Counted from the first letter of the stretch, positions 1-9,052 are shown. The stretch: 64,000 nucleotides of DNA from Vibrio sp. 99-8-1 (GCF_013114595.1 NZ_VTXE01000017.1:1-64000); one strand, 5' to 3'. The notes: generated from the sequence alone by a model not told the origin. Numbers and translations are program-made.

Positions 1-38
1 GCTTCACGAGCAAATGCTTCTAGAGCTTTCTTATCCAT
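1..38 (-). CDS. Transposase N-terminus, IS256 family (partial, runs off window start)
   Basis: Twelve residues, MDKKALEAFARE, are visible before the window edge, with a ribosome-binding-like AAGGAT upstream. The start resembles mutator/IS256-type transposases, DDE enzymes that cut and paste their element. No catalytic residue is in view. Its position directly behind a truncated lysE supports an insertion element. Confidence 0.45.
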   Translation of the reverse strand, partial: MDKKALEAFARE

Positions 39-102
39 GTTGCTTATCCTTAGCCATGACTGGCTTAATTATAAGCAGATACACAAATTAAATTACAGTC
101 TC
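1..102 (-). mobile_element. Left edge of a probable IS256-family insertion sequence
   Basis: On the minus strand an ATG at 38..36 opens a reading frame, MDKKALEAFARE, that runs off the window. It is preceded by AAGGAT at a suitable distance. This N-terminus resembles IS256-family transposases of marine gammaproteobacteria as I remember them. The outer end is placed near 102, where the minus strand reads GAGACTG followed by an AT-rich stretch containing AATTTGTGTAT, as expected for an IS256-type terminal repeat. The lysE reading frame ends abruptly inside this stretch. Only 12 residues of transposase are visible, so the family call rests on limited sequence. Confidence 0.5.
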
Positions 103-369
103 TTTAAAGCCAATACCTAAATAAATCAAGTAACTGGCTCCAATTAACTGCACAACATTCATCAAACTTGAGTAGTTCTGCACTGCTTGACCTAAACCAA
201 AGCCGATGATTAATGACTTGATAATAAAAACAAGATCGATTCCAGCCAAAAGTGGTAATGACTTTCTCACCCCAACTCTGGCACCTGATGCAGCAAAAAC
301 GATGTTTGCAGGGCCCGGACTGAATACCAGAGGAAACATCACACTTAACCAAATTAAAAACAGACTCAT
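88..369 (-). pseudogene. LysE/RhtB-family amino acid exporter, truncated by insertion
   Basis: The 93-residue product has the typical LysE start: a first membrane helix, the SPGPA motif at about residues 17-21 (normal in this family), a glycine-rich loop (GARVGVRKSL) and two further hydrophobic helices. It ends at YLGIGFKETVI. Complete family members have about 200 residues and six helices, so roughly half is missing. The last four codons and stop appear to come from the inserted element. The remnant lacks the second helical bundle and is very unlikely to export amino acids. The rest of the gene, if present, should lie beyond the insertion outside the window. Confidence 0.7.
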
Positions 370-449
370 AGCTAACTCCTAATCAGTACTGGAGAAAGAG
401 TGACTTATTAGTATTAAAGTTTCTTGCACAATATTGCATCCCATCAAAA

Positions 450-1649
450 TCATTGATACTTAGCCAGCCACTTGCTAATACGAGCCTTATCGCGCTTATC
501 GTAAGCCACCATTGCTGACAATAGATCTAGCGGAAATTCGCCTTCGCTGTCATTCGCTATTGCGGTGAGCAGCATGGTGTACCAAGCGGTGACACCACCT
601 TGAGGCGGTGCGTCAAATTTAGGAAACTCAGGGACAACGTCCTGTCCACTTAGCCAGCTTTGTGCTAAGTCCGGATTGAGTGCCAATGCACGTCCCAACC
701 CAATGAAATCAACTATCCCAGTAGATAAGTTCTCCACGGCCTGATCTCGGGTTTTAAATCCCCCCGTAACCACCAGCGGAATGCGAGTTAATGCCTTAGC
801 CTTGTTGGCAAAATCAACGAAATATGGGCCACTTGACGCGCTGTCAGAACTCGGGGTCGCTCCCGGAAAATACGAACCTCCGCTTATCTCAATCAAATCA
901 AGCGAAGTTTTATTCAAAATACCAATCACTTCTAAGGCTTCTTCTTGACTTAAGCCTCCCTCTAACTGATCAGAAGAATTGATCTTAATTCCGATAGGAA
1001 ACGCACAGCCAACCGCACACCGAACTCTCTCAATAATATTTACAATGATTCGGCTACGAGCTTCTATAGAACCACCGTACGGATCTTTTCGACGATTAAA
1101 TAACGGAGACAAAAACTGACTAAGAAGAAAGCCATGGCCGGCATGTATCTGCACACCAGTAAACCGAGCTTGCTTTGCCACTATTGCGGCTTTAGCGTAT
1201 CTGTCTGTTAACTTAAGTATTTCTCCCACTGACATTTCCGAACATTGAAAGCTGCCGATATTTAACGCCGATGGTCCTGTAGGGTTGCTTAATGGCAAAT
1301 AAGAGAGTCCACCTGCATGGCCGAGCTGAGGCCATATGTGAGCACCATTAACCGATGCCCGAGAGGTTAATCGCTGCAAATCCTTCAAGTTTGAATGAGC
1401 ACCTAAAACTAAGTTTCCAGGTTTTTCTGGAAATCTGGGGTCAACTTGTACTTCGCCCACTACCGATAATCCAACGCCTCCTTCAGCCCATCGTTCATAA
1501 AGCCGAACCTGAGCATCAGTAGGATTTCCTGCACCATCCGCCAGTGAATCCGACATGGCTGATTTTACCAGTCGATTGTTAATAACAGCACCACATGGAA
1601 GCGTTAGTGGATGGTTAAGTATCTGAGCGGGAGCTTGCTGTTCAATCAT
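450..1649 (-). CDS. NADH:flavin oxidoreductase, old yellow enzyme family
   Basis: This 399-residue protein is an FMN-binding TIM-barrel oxidoreductase. Visible family features are the HIWPQLGHAG strand (about 104-113), the substrate-anion-binding His pair in IHAGHGFLLSQFLSP (His169, His172), the PYGGS motif (190-194) and a C-terminal phosphate-binding region GLGRALALNPDLA. Enzymes of this type reduce activated alkenes or related substrates with NAD(P)H; the substrate cannot be told from sequence. It is divergent from the LysR gene at 1773, 123 bases away, which is the usual arrangement for a regulator and its target. Two other members of the superfamily lie at 61.9-64 kb but are of a different (NemA-like) subgroup. 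Confidence 0.85.
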   Translation of the reverse strand: MIEQQAPAQILNHPLTLPCGAVINNRLVKSAMSDSLADGAGNPTDAQVRLYERWAEGGVGLSVVGEVQVDPRFPEKPGNLVLGAHSNLKDLQRLTSRASVNGAHIWPQLGHAGGLSYLPLSNPTGPSALNIGSFQCSEMSVGEILKLTDRYAKAAIVAKQARFTGVQIHAGHGFLLSQFLSPLFNRRKDPYGGSIEARSRIIVNIIERVRCAVGCAFPIGIKINSSDQLEGGLSQEEALEVIGILNKTSLDLIEISGGSYFPGATPSSDSASSGPYFVDFANKAKALTRIPLVVTGGFKTRDQAVENLSTGIVDFIGLGRALALNPDLAQSWLSGQDVVPEFPKFDAPPQGGVTAWYTMLLTAIANDSEGEFPLDLLSAMVAYDKRDKARISKWLAKYQ

Positions 1650-1772
1650 ATCTACCTCTTAAATATTGATATTTTTACGCGCAGTAACAAAAAGCGGTAG
1701 AGACATTATCGTTACTTTTTACTAAACTAAAAACACACTAATAATTTAAATACTATTAAAAATAATTTAATA

Positions 1773-2690
1773 ATGAACATATCTGATCTAAAACTATTCA
1801 TTCGCATTATAGAAACAGGAAGCATTACAGAAACGGCTAAGCAATTAAGTCTCACTCCTGCGGCAGTAAGCTCTGCCCTCAAAAGACTAGAACATCAGTT
1901 AGATGTACAACTGATTATCAGAACAACCAGACAGTTAAGGATCACCCCACAAGGGGAGCAGTTCTTGTTTCATTGTCGCCAAGCGTTAGAGAGTTTGGAA
2001 CAAGGTCGAATAGCCGCTCATCAAACTCAAGGAACCGTCAGTGGAAAACTGCGTTTATCAGTGTCGTCCGACTTAGGGCGCAATACGCTTCTGCCTTGGA
2101 TCGAAGAGTTGCTCGATCTGCATCCTTTACTGTCAATCGAGTTAACTGTTGGTGATTCCCTCTCTGACTTTTTTTTAGATCAAGTTGATATGGCGTTGCG
2201 CTATGGAAAGCCTGAAGACTCAACCATGATTTCATTTCATATTGCAACGATGAGTAGAATCACCTGTGCGTCTCCCGCCTATCTCTCTAAGTTCGGAGCA
2301 CCTACACACCCTGAAGACTTAGTAGAACACAACTGCTTACTTCACCGATTAGCAGGGCGTTTATTTAACCATTGGCAGTACATGGATAGTTCAGAAACAT
2401 ACAAGATTAAAGTGGAGAGCAATCGAGTATGTAATGATACCGATATTGTTAGACGCTGGGCGGTTAATGGAAAAGGGATTGCGTACCGATCTCAGATAGA
2501 CGTCTTTTCAGATCTAGCTAGCGGCAAACTGGTGCAAATTTTACCAGACTATCAATCCCCTCCTGTTGAGCTGCATTTAATTTGCCCGAGCAGAGAGCAA
2601 GTTAGCCCAGCAGTAATAGCATTTCGGGAGCTATTAAGGGAAAAAACCGCACAAATCGTGTCAAGTGAGAATAACGGCCAACCAATATGA
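1773..2690 (+). CDS. LysR-family transcriptional regulator
   Basis: The 305-residue protein begins with the LysR winged helix-turn-helix (residues 1-60: SITETAKQLSLTPAAVSSALKRLE) followed by a periplasmic-binding-like effector domain (about 90-295) of the CrgA/DsdC-like group. It is transcribed away from the flavin oxidoreductase gene at 450-1649, so it probably controls that gene and itself from the shared 123-base intergenic region. Its effector is unknown. The gene ends 7 bases before the convergent hypothetical gene at 2698. Confidence 0.85.
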   Translation: MNISDLKLFIRIIETGSITETAKQLSLTPAAVSSALKRLEHQLDVQLIIRTTRQLRITPQGEQFLFHCRQALESLEQGRIAAHQTQGTVSGKLRLSVSSDLGRNTLLPWIEELLDLHPLLSIELTVGDSLSDFFLDQVDMALRYGKPEDSTMISFHIATMSRITCASPAYLSKFGAPTHPEDLVEHNCLLHRLAGRLFNHWQYMDSSETYKIKVESNRVCNDTDIVRRWAVNGKGIAYRSQIDVFSDLASGKLVQILPDYQSPPVELHLICPSREQVSPAVIAFRELLREKTAQIVSSENNGQPI

Positions 2691-2697
2691 CTGGCAA

Positions 2698-3366
2698 TTA
2701 ATGATCAGCCATGGTTAAGCTCGTTGCAGACACCTTAATAAGCTGGTCAACGGCTTTATTCGCCCGTTCAGCCATACTCTGCCCTTCGCCATGCTCCAGA
2801 TATCGCAAAGACAAACGAGAAGAGACATCAAAAGGTTCATCCGTTGCTAATGATTCAATGATAACTCTGTCACCGATAAACAGAGTGTCTAGCTGCTCCA
2901 TACGCCATTGCTTGGTATTGAGATTAAACAGCCCCAAATAGTAGAAAACACCACTTCCCTGATTAGACACAGTAAAGGGCACCACAAACACCATCTGGTC
3001 ATCACGGTTGCTCAAATTAAGTGGGGTTATTTTGCTATAGTCCACAGCGACCTGACCAACTTCTTCTCCATCTCGATAGTTTCCAATCGCAACAGGCAGC
3101 GCACTATCCTGACGAATATCCGTTAATGTAACCGCCACTTGAGATTGCGCTTGATAAGAATGCGGCAGCGTAATTCGCCATTGATTGTCTGTTTCGACAC
3201 CAAATAACGTCAGCATCACCTTTTTATTATCAATGGCATCATACTTCACCACTTGACCGTCTGATTGCTCAACATAGATATCGTCATTGGTTACATTAAA
3301 TCGATAAATGCCAGCGAGCACGACCGTTATCAATAATAGCAATACCAGCAAACCGAGCTTCTTCAT
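2698..3366 (-). CDS. Conserved-looking membrane-anchored periplasmic protein of unknown function
   Basis: I do not recognise this 222-residue protein. Residues 1-20 (KKLGLLVLLLLITVVLAGIY) form one hydrophobic segment with a basic start, so the protein is either exported or anchored with most of its mass in the periplasm. The rest is predicted to be mostly beta-strand, with alternating hydrophobic residues and no cysteine. It lies 17 bases downstream of the ArgP-like regulator gene on the same strand and may be cotranscribed with it. A TTG or ATG alternative start is not needed. Confidence 0.6.
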   Translation of the reverse strand: MKKLGLLVLLLLITVVLAGIYRFNVTNDDIYVEQSDGQVVKYDAIDNKKVMLTLFGVETDNQWRITLPHSYQAQSQVAVTLTDIRQDSALPVAIGNYRDGEEVGQVAVDYSKITPLNLSNRDDQMVFVVPFTVSNQGSGVFYYLGLFNLNTKQWRMEQLDTLFIGDRVIIESLATDEPFDVSSRLSLRYLEHGEGQSMAERANKAVDQLIKVSATSLTMADH

Positions 3367-3383
3367 AACACACCTTTATTTTT

Positions 3384-4268
3384 CTACGCTAGCAACTTTT
3401 CGGCTGCAACAGACAACAAAACATTCTCAACATCAGCAATAATATCAGACACTTGATCCCATGTGTTCCAATATAAATCAACATATAAAGGGGACTCTTC
3501 CATGACCACCAGTGAGCTACTATGTTTATTAAGTAGCCCACGAGGCAACATTGTCCAACCCAACCCCTTTATTGCCGCGTCCATCAACACATGAGAACTC
3601 GGGATATAGTGCGTTTTTTCAGGCTGAGCATCAATATTCCGCGAGGCAAGATAACGTTCAATTAAATGGTCGTCTCTATCATAAACCACCACAGGGGCCT
3701 TACTATATTGCGCCTTAGCCATACTTGAGTTGAAATAACGTTGATAGAACGAACGCGAGCAGACTGCCACATATTCCAGTTTACCCAGATAGCGCGTTTT
3801 GCATCCCGCTACTTGGCTATTACACGAGGTTATAGCGGCAACGACATCACCATTTTTTAACTGTTTTTGTGTATCCACCGTGTTAGACGTACGAACATCA
3901 AAAGAGAGGTGGGTGTTATCTTTCAGCCTATTTATTACCTCCAAAAACCAACAACTTAAAGAGTCATGGTTAACGGCGATAGTTAGCGGCAACGTACCTT
4001 CTTGCGCGTGGTGATGCAGAGCGATATCCATTTCGTTATAAATTAACAGCAAACGACGTGCGTAACTCAATACTTGCAAGCCTGTCGTCGTAGGCTTAGG
4101 AGGCGTACTCCGAATCAATACCGCACTGCCGATGCGGTTTTCTAATGATTTTATCCGTTGCGATACGGCCCCAGCAGAGACATTTAACTGACGAGCGGCA
4201 TGGTCAAAACTCTGGCCATCAACAATTGCGACCAAGGTTTCCAGCTCTTTATGATCAAACATTTTCAA
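3384..4268 (-). CDS. LysR-family regulator, ArgP/IciA-like
   Basis: The 294-residue protein has an N-terminal LysR helix-turn-helix (SFDHAARQLNVSAGAVSQRIKSLE). It is followed by a stretch with a Pro-Pro pair (LIRSTPPKPTTTG, about 53-65) that matches the ArgP subgroup, where the equivalent reads VRTVPPRPTEQG. ArgP regulates the arginine/lysine exporter gene argO in Escherichia coli. Here the gene is divergent from a ureohydrolase gene (4412) and a few kilobases from a broken lysE, so a role in basic amino acid metabolism is plausible but inferred. A start at residue 3 (M3) is equally possible. Confidence 0.8.
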   Translation of the reverse strand: MKMFDHKELETLVAIVDGQSFDHAARQLNVSAGAVSQRIKSLENRIGSAVLIRSTPPKPTTTGLQVLSYARRLLLIYNEMDIALHHHAQEGTLPLTIAVNHDSLSCWFLEVINRLKDNTHLSFDVRTSNTVDTQKQLKNGDVVAAITSCNSQVAGCKTRYLGKLEYVAVCSRSFYQRYFNSSMAKAQYSKAPVVVYDRDDHLIERYLASRNIDAQPEKTHYIPSSHVLMDAAIKGLGWTMLPRGLLNKHSSSLVVMEESPLYVDLYWNTWDQVSDIIADVENVLLSVAAEKLLA

Positions 4269-4411
4269 TCCATGTTTAGTTTACCTAAAGATAGTTTAGT
4301 TTTTTTAGTTTTATTTAACAGCATTAGTTTCTTACTCTTTGAACCACTTCTTATTGCAACCATGGCTTCAACCTCTGCAAATCCACTACAACTATATTAT
4401 TAGGATCAGAT

Positions 4412-5377
4412 ATGAGTAACCCTTTAACCCAAGCCCCGACAGCAACTCCTCAAACATTTCTTAACTTTCCATTACTGGACAACGTCGACAATCTGTCTGC
4501 TGACATCGCGATTTTAGGTGTGCCTTTTGGTATGTCTTATAGTGTTGATGGCCAAGCTAACGATCAAAGCACTGCACCTGATCATATAAGAAATTGGTCC
4601 ACTTTCAGTGAAATAGAGATGACGCTCAATCATTACGATTTTGATTTGGGAGGCACTCTGCTAGACGGCAAAGAAATTCGAGTTGTTGATTGTGGCAATG
4701 TTAAAGCTAATTTGGCCAATCCAGAACAACATTATGATGATGCGGAGAAAATCGCTCGGTCTGTCTTTGCTTCTAACGCGACCTTAATTACCTTAGGAGG
4801 CGATCACGGTGTTCCCATTCCAATAATGAAAGCCCTAGACGTTCTACAAAAAGATATTGTGCTTATTCACATAGATGCCCACTTAGATTGGCGGGATAGT
4901 ATCAACGGCGAAAAGAATGGCTACTCAAGTGTCATACGTCGAGCCTCAGAGCTTGATCACATCACTGCTATTCATCAAATTGGTTTACGCGGTATTGGCA
5001 GCGCCAAAACGGAAGAAGTGAATGATGCGATTGCGCACGGCTGTTCGATTACAACGGCTTATCAGCTACACGATCTCGGGATGGACGAAGTTCTTAAGTC
5101 CATACCTGATAACGCAACCTACTATCTCACGATTGATGCGGACGGTATTGACCCTACCATCATGCCTGCGGTTCTCGCGCAAACTCCGGGAGGTCTTAAC
5201 TGGATTCAGCTGCACAAGTTAATACATGGCTTGGTAAACAAAGGACATGTCGTCGGTATGGATCTGGTTGAAATCACCCCGAGCTGCGACGTTGGGAATA
5301 TCTCGATGATTCATGCAGAGCGACTTCTGTGTAACTTTATCGGGGCCACCGTTCGCGCCGGCTATTACCAAAAGTAA
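4412..5377 (+). CDS. Ureohydrolase (agmatinase/arginase/guanidinobutyrase family)
   Basis: The 321-residue protein contains the binuclear manganese site of the ureohydrolase fold: GGDHG (129-133), HIDAHLDW (about 151-158) and TIDADGIDP with its Asp-x-Asp-x-x-Asp ligands. It should hydrolyse a guanidino group, giving urea plus an amine or amino acid. Substrate (agmatine, arginine, guanidinobutyrate, formiminoglutamate or another) cannot be decided by eye. The motif ends in Gly (GGDHG) where many members have Ser or Asn. It is divergent from the ArgP-like regulator and followed by a convergent ridA-like gene, a setting consistent with amine or amino acid catabolism. Confidence 0.85.
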   Translation: MSNPLTQAPTATPQTFLNFPLLDNVDNLSADIAILGVPFGMSYSVDGQANDQSTAPDHIRNWSTFSEIEMTLNHYDFDLGGTLLDGKEIRVVDCGNVKANLANPEQHYDDAEKIARSVFASNATLITLGGDHGVPIPIMKALDVLQKDIVLIHIDAHLDWRDSINGEKNGYSSVIRRASELDHITAIHQIGLRGIGSAKTEEVNDAIAHGCSITTAYQLHDLGMDEVLKSIPDNATYYLTIDADGIDPTIMPAVLAQTPGGLNWIQLHKLIHGLVNKGHVVGMDLVEITPSCDVGNISMIHAERLLCNFIGATVRAGYYQK

Positions 5378-5464
5378 CAGATACTTGCTTAATGGTACTC
5401 AAAAAGGCCGTTGTTGATTTAATTAGCAATTAGCACGACAGGACTTAAATTAACAACCCGCTAT

Positions 5465-5493
5465 AAAAAAGCCTATCCAGTTATGGGATAGGC
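5465..5493 (-). terminator. Rho-independent terminator for the ridA-like gene
   Basis: Eight-base arms GCCTATCC (5471-5478) and GGATAGGC (5486-5493) enclose a 7-base loop. On the minus strand the stem is followed by a run of six T (AAAAAA at 5465-5470 on plus). It lies 55 bases past the stop of the ridA-like gene and could also slow transcription from the ureohydrolase gene. Confidence 0.75.
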
Positions 5494-5547
5494 TCATTAA
5501 GCTTAGTACTGAGGAGTTATCCCCCAAAGCTGTTCTTGCTGCTTAAT

Positions 5548-5892
5548 TTAAACCGCAGCAACGACTGAAATTTCGACTAACAGCTCTTCTCTCGCCATTT
5601 GTGCTTGTACACAAGCACGAGCAGGAGCGTGACCTTCTGGAACCCAGTTGTCCCACACTTCATTCATACCTGCAAAATCATCCATTGTTTTTACATAGAT
5701 GGTTGCAGACAATAGTTTTTCGCGAGATGAACCAACACTTTCAAGTAGCTCGTCTACTTTCTCAAGCATGGTTTCAGTCTGCTCTTTAATGCCTTTGGTA
5801 GAATCTTTTGCAACCTGACCGCAAAAATAAACAGTGTTGTTATGAATAACAGCACGGCTCATGCGCTGTTTTGTTTCTCTTCTTTCAATCAT
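5548..5892 (-). CDS. RidA-family protein, YoaB-like
   Basis: This small YjgF/YER057c/UK114-family protein resembles Escherichia coli YoaB. RidA proteins form trimers and hydrolyse reactive enamine/imine intermediates; this subgroup may have lost the arginine that performs deamination, and the activity of the subgroup is not firmly established. The motif [14 protein letters not shown] near the start and [13 protein letters not shown] near the end are typical. I chose the internal ATG at 5892 ([13 protein letters not shown]), which gives 114 residues, the same length as YoaB. An upstream ATG at 5913 would add seven residues, and neither has a strong ribosome-binding site. Confidence 0.8.
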   Translation of the reverse strand: MIERRETKQRMSRAVIHNNTVYFCGQVAKDSTKGIKEQTETMLEKVDELLESVGSSREKLLSATIYVKTMDDFAGMNEVWDNWVPEGHAPARACVQAQMAREELLVEISVVAAV

Positions 5893-6022
5893 TTTACTAT
5901 TCCGTATTATCATGCACCCATTGATGCACTAAGGATCAAAGTGGCAAGCCACTGGTTTTGGCGGAATTTTAACGGTTAAGTCGCGTGGTTACCAGCATAC
6001 TTTTGTGTGTTAATCGCTATTT

Positions 6023-7129
6023 TTAAGCTTGTTGAGATTCACGTTTCATTTGGTACATTCTTCTATCCGCTATCTGCACTAAATCATCGATGTTTTTACT
6101 GTCTTGAGGGAAGTTTGCACAACCGATACTGGCAGAAAAAGAGAGGTCAACATCATTGTGGTTAAATGACAGGCCAAACTGGTTGAGCACGTCGCAGCAA
6201 AACTGATCAATTTCTCCTTGCTGGCACACCGACTTTTTCAATACAAGTGCAAACTCATCACCGCCGATTCTAAACACCAAACACTGCTGCTGAAAATGGG
6301 ACTGTAACCGACGAGCAACTTCAATAAGCACGGCATCACCCGCTTGATGACCAAAGTCATCATTGATCTGTTTAAAGCCATTAAGATCAAGTAAACATAG
6401 GGTGTAATCCTGAGCGTCGTTGTCATAGTTTTCTAGTAAGCTAAACAGTGCCAGACGATTAAATAAGCCTGTAAGCGGGTCGGTAAGTGCTAACTTCTTT
6501 ATGTAAACAGACTCTTTATAGAGCACATAAAACAGTAAACATATGCACACCACAATACCCAACACTAAATAGAAGTCTGCGGTTGCTAATGCCCGCGCTT
6601 TTTTCCTCTGCTCTTCATACAATGGGCTGGCTACACGAAAGTTTTGATTAATATAATCGATCATTGAGATGTGCAAAGCATCTGCTCGTTGGTAAAATTC
6701 TTGAATCACTTGTTGGTTGCCATTAGCCACTTGCTCCATCATGGGTTCTAACTCTTGAAACTGAGTAAACAACTGACTAAAAAATTGTTTTGCATCGGCA
6801 ATTTTCATAAAACTATCCGACTCTCGGTTATTTACCAACAGATCGAATCGGCTCCACGTTAACTCATACTTGAGCAGCACTTCATTAATATGGCTAGCGT
6901 CTTCATCCATATGATCCGAATGAGCCACCAGCTCAGAAAACTCCTTACTTAATTGAAATAGAAACCAAGTCGCTTGATTTTGTTGCTCTGTATAGGTTTT
7001 GGCGAGGCGATCCGTTTGAAAGTAGAGCATGATATCCAACACAAATAACACCACTGCAAATATCAACAGCAATGTTTTGGAGACTCTCAGATAAGGATGA
7101 GTCAGTTTGATTTTCTCAATATCAGTCAT
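6023..7129 (-). CDS. Membrane-bound diguanylate cyclase (GGDEF)
   Basis: The 368-residue protein has a first membrane helix (about 17-38), a periplasmic helical sensor of about 150 residues, a second helix (about 185-205) and a C-terminal GGDEF domain with an intact IGGDEF motif near residue 290. It should make cyclic di-GMP from two GTP. No RxxD inhibitory site is seen five residues before the motif. The ATG at 7129 is preferred over the in-frame TTG at 7135. It overlaps the upstream gene's stop codon by 8 bases (ATGACTGA), so the two are translationally coupled and the upstream periplasmic protein probably feeds this sensor. Confidence 0.9.
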   Translation of the reverse strand: MTDIEKIKLTHPYLRVSKTLLLIFAVVLFVLDIMLYFQTDRLAKTYTEQQNQATWFLFQLSKEFSELVAHSDHMDEDASHINEVLLKYELTWSRFDLLVNNRESDSFMKIADAKQFFSQLFTQFQELEPMMEQVANGNQQVIQEFYQRADALHISMIDYINQNFRVASPLYEEQRKKARALATADFYLVLGIVVCICLLFYVLYKESVYIKKLALTDPLTGLFNRLALFSLLENYDNDAQDYTLCLLDLNGFKQINDDFGHQAGDAVLIEVARRLQSHFQQQCLVFRIGGDEFALVLKKSVCQQGEIDQFCCDVLNQFGLSFNHNDVDLSFSASIGCANFPQDSKNIDDLVQIADRRMYQMKRESQQA

Positions 7130-7589
7130 TATCAACTATTTTTATTGTCTCTATCTGCCATACCATTTGAGAATGATAATTGCTGTTATCAATAGATGGA
7201 TGATCCTTTAATGAGTAAATCAACCAGTAGGGGCCTTTATCCCGAATTTTCATTCGTTTACCATCTTTTAAGTAGGCCAGTATAGGTTGATAAACCGTAA
7301 TATCTTCCCCCTTAATATCGATGGCATAGTCGTTGAGTGCCCTAACGTTAACAGTCTTAGGCATACCTTGATTATGGTAACTCAAGATCAAGCTCTCTAA
7401 GCTCACCCCAGTAAACGTCTCTTCGCCAGTAAACCATGGCAAATGTGTCTTTACCGACTTACTCGGCAATGAGGAAATATACTCGAATGAGAGCTCATTT
7501 CGCTCTCCATTGGGCAATTCAATGACTAAGTTGCTGCCATAACAAAAAGTGGAAAACAGGGCAAACAACACCAAGAGGTAACGTCTCAT
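7122..7589 (-). CDS. Small periplasmic molybdopterin-binding-fold protein, no catalytic cysteine
   Basis: The 155-residue product has a signal peptide (MRRYLLVLFALFSTFCYG). Its body matches the short proteins annotated as oxidoreductase molybdopterin-binding domain: FTGVSLESLI, VRALNDYAIDI, and MKIRDKGPYWLIYSL. Unlike true sulfite-oxidase-type enzymes it has no cysteine in the mature part, so it is unlikely to hold a molybdenum cofactor through a protein thiolate. It overlaps the diguanylate cyclase gene downstream by 8 bases. The conserved pairing with a membrane GGDEF protein suggests a sensory binding subunit, which is inference. Confidence 0.65.
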   Translation of the reverse strand: MRRYLLVLFALFSTFCYGSNLVIELPNGERNELSFEYISSLPSKSVKTHLPWFTGEETFTGVSLESLILSYHNQGMPKTVNVRALNDYAIDIKGEDITVYQPILAYLKDGKRMKIRDKGPYWLIYSLKDHPSIDNSNYHSQMVWQIETIKIVDND

Positions 7590-7690
7590 CTACTCTCTCT
7601 ACTTCAAATGTTAAATTATTGTTAATTTACATAAGTATAGTAAATATTTATATCCACGTCATAGTAAGGGATATAAAAAATGAGAGAGCA

Positions 7691-7724
7691 AAAACAAAAA
7701 AAGCTTTGGACCGAAGTCCAAAGC
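7691..7724 (-). terminator. Strong terminator after the TRAP transporter operon
   Basis: A perfect nine-base stem GCTTTGGAC/GTCCAAAGC (7703-7711, 7716-7724) with a CGAA loop is followed on the minus strand by a long T-rich tract (plus-strand A run at 7691-7702). It lies 30 bases beyond the stop of the large TRAP permease gene. Confidence 0.85.
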
Positions 7725-7753
7725 AACACTCAAACACGAACAAAGGGAATCAT

Positions 7754-9052
7754 TTAATACATAAGACTCGGTAACAATAACGCCACCGCGGGGAATAGAA
7801 CGACAATGGCTAAGCGCACCATATCCGCAACCCAAAATGGCAAGATACCTTTAAAAATAGTCCCTGTACTAATGTCCTTAACAAGTCCAGACAATACAAA
7901 TACATTTAAGCCTACTGGCGGGGTAATCAAACTGATCTCTGTTACTACCACCACCACAATACCAAACCAAATCGGGTCAAAACCGAGTTCAACCACAACA
8001 GGGAAAAAGATTGGCACTGTTAATAGCATCATAGACATACTTTCAAATACACATCCTAAAATGATGTAAATAAGAAGAATAATGCCCATTGCCATCATAG
8101 GCGAAATATCACCAACTTGAATCAGTTCAATCAGTGCGGTTGGCAACCCTGCACGGTTAACAAAGTTCGACAGGATTAACGCACATATTACAACGGCAAA
8201 TAGTGAAGCGGAGGTCTTCGCCGTATCGACTAAAATATCGCGTAACACATCGTAATTGAGTTTTCTTCGATATAAAGCGAGGAAAAATGCACCAGACGCG
8301 CCGATACCGGCCGCTTCTGTTGGTGTAAATACACCAGCATAGATACCACCCATCACCAAAACAAACAGCATTAATGTAGAGAAGATACCTTTTAGAGCAA
8401 CAAAGCGCTCTTTCCAGTCCGCTCTCTCTCCCGGAGGCGCACTCTCAGGTGAACGAAATACAACCCAGCGAACCGTCAACAGATACAAGGTAATACCAAG
8501 TAATCCCGGTAAAAATCCAGCAGCGAACAGTTCACGAATACTGCTCTCGGTGAGTAGACCGTAAATTACCAGCATAACGCTTGGCGGAATTAAGATACCT
8601 AATGTTCCTCCCGCTGCAATGGAAGCGGCAGCCAGACCATCAGAGTAACCATATTTACGCATCGGCGGCATAGCCACTTTTGACATGGTCGCTGATGTCG
8701 CTAAGCTAGATCCACAGATAGCAGAAAAACCACCACAGGCTAAAATAGTCGACATTGATAGACCACCCCGACGGTGCCCCACAAACGCATTACACGCCCT
8801 ATATAGCTCCGCGGATAAACCTGCTCTGGTAACAAAGTTACCCATCAAAATAAACAGTGGAATAACTGACAGACCATAGTCTTGTCCGGTATCTATAATT
8901 CGACGTGCAGCCATAGACATGGCCGCAGTCCAGTTATAATCATTGATATACCAAAACCCGACAAAGCCGACTACACCCATAGCAAACGCGAGTGGTAGTC
9001 GTAAGAACACCATTATGATCAGGACAGTAAAACCAATTATTGATTCAATCAT
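7754..9052 (-). CDS. TRAP transporter large permease (DctM type)
   Basis: At 432 residues with about 12 hydrophobic segments, this is the large membrane subunit of a tripartite ATP-independent periplasmic transporter. The family pattern is clear in SVIPLFILMGNFVTRAGLS, GGTLGILIPPSVMLVIYG and TPTEAAGIGASGAF. It uses the sodium or proton gradient to drive solute uptake together with the small permease and the periplasmic receptor encoded upstream. Its start overlaps the small permease stop by four bases (9049-9052). The neighbouring HPA hydroxylase and hpa regulators suggest an aromatic acid such as 4-hydroxyphenylacetate as cargo; that is inference. Confidence 0.9.
   Translation of the reverse strand: MIESIIGFTVLIIMVFLRLPLAFAMGVVGFVGFWYINDYNWTAAMSMAARRIIDTGQDYGLSVIPLFILMGNFVTRAGLSAELYRACNAFVGHRRGGLSMSTILACGGFSAICGSSLATSATMSKVAMPPMRKYGYSDGLAAASIAAGGTLGILIPPSVMLVIYGLLTESSIRELFAAGFLPGLLGITLYLLTVRWVVFRSPESAPPGERADWKERFVALKGIFSTLMLFVLVMGGIYAGVFTPTEAAGIGASGAFFLALYRRKLNYDVLRDILVDTAKTSASLFAVVICALILSNFVNRAGLPTALIELIQVGDISPMMAMGIILLIYIILGCVFESMSMMLLTVPIFFPVVVELGFDPIWFGIVVVVVTEISLITPPVGLNVFVLSGLVKDISTGTIFKGILPFWVADMVRLAIVVLFPAVALLLPSLMY

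Noticed and set aside
4200-4403. 67-codon plus-strand frame between the ArgP-like and ureohydrolase genes
   Set aside because: It overlaps the start of the regulator gene on the other strand and fills the divergent promoter region; its hydrophobic stretch is explained by T-rich promoter DNA.
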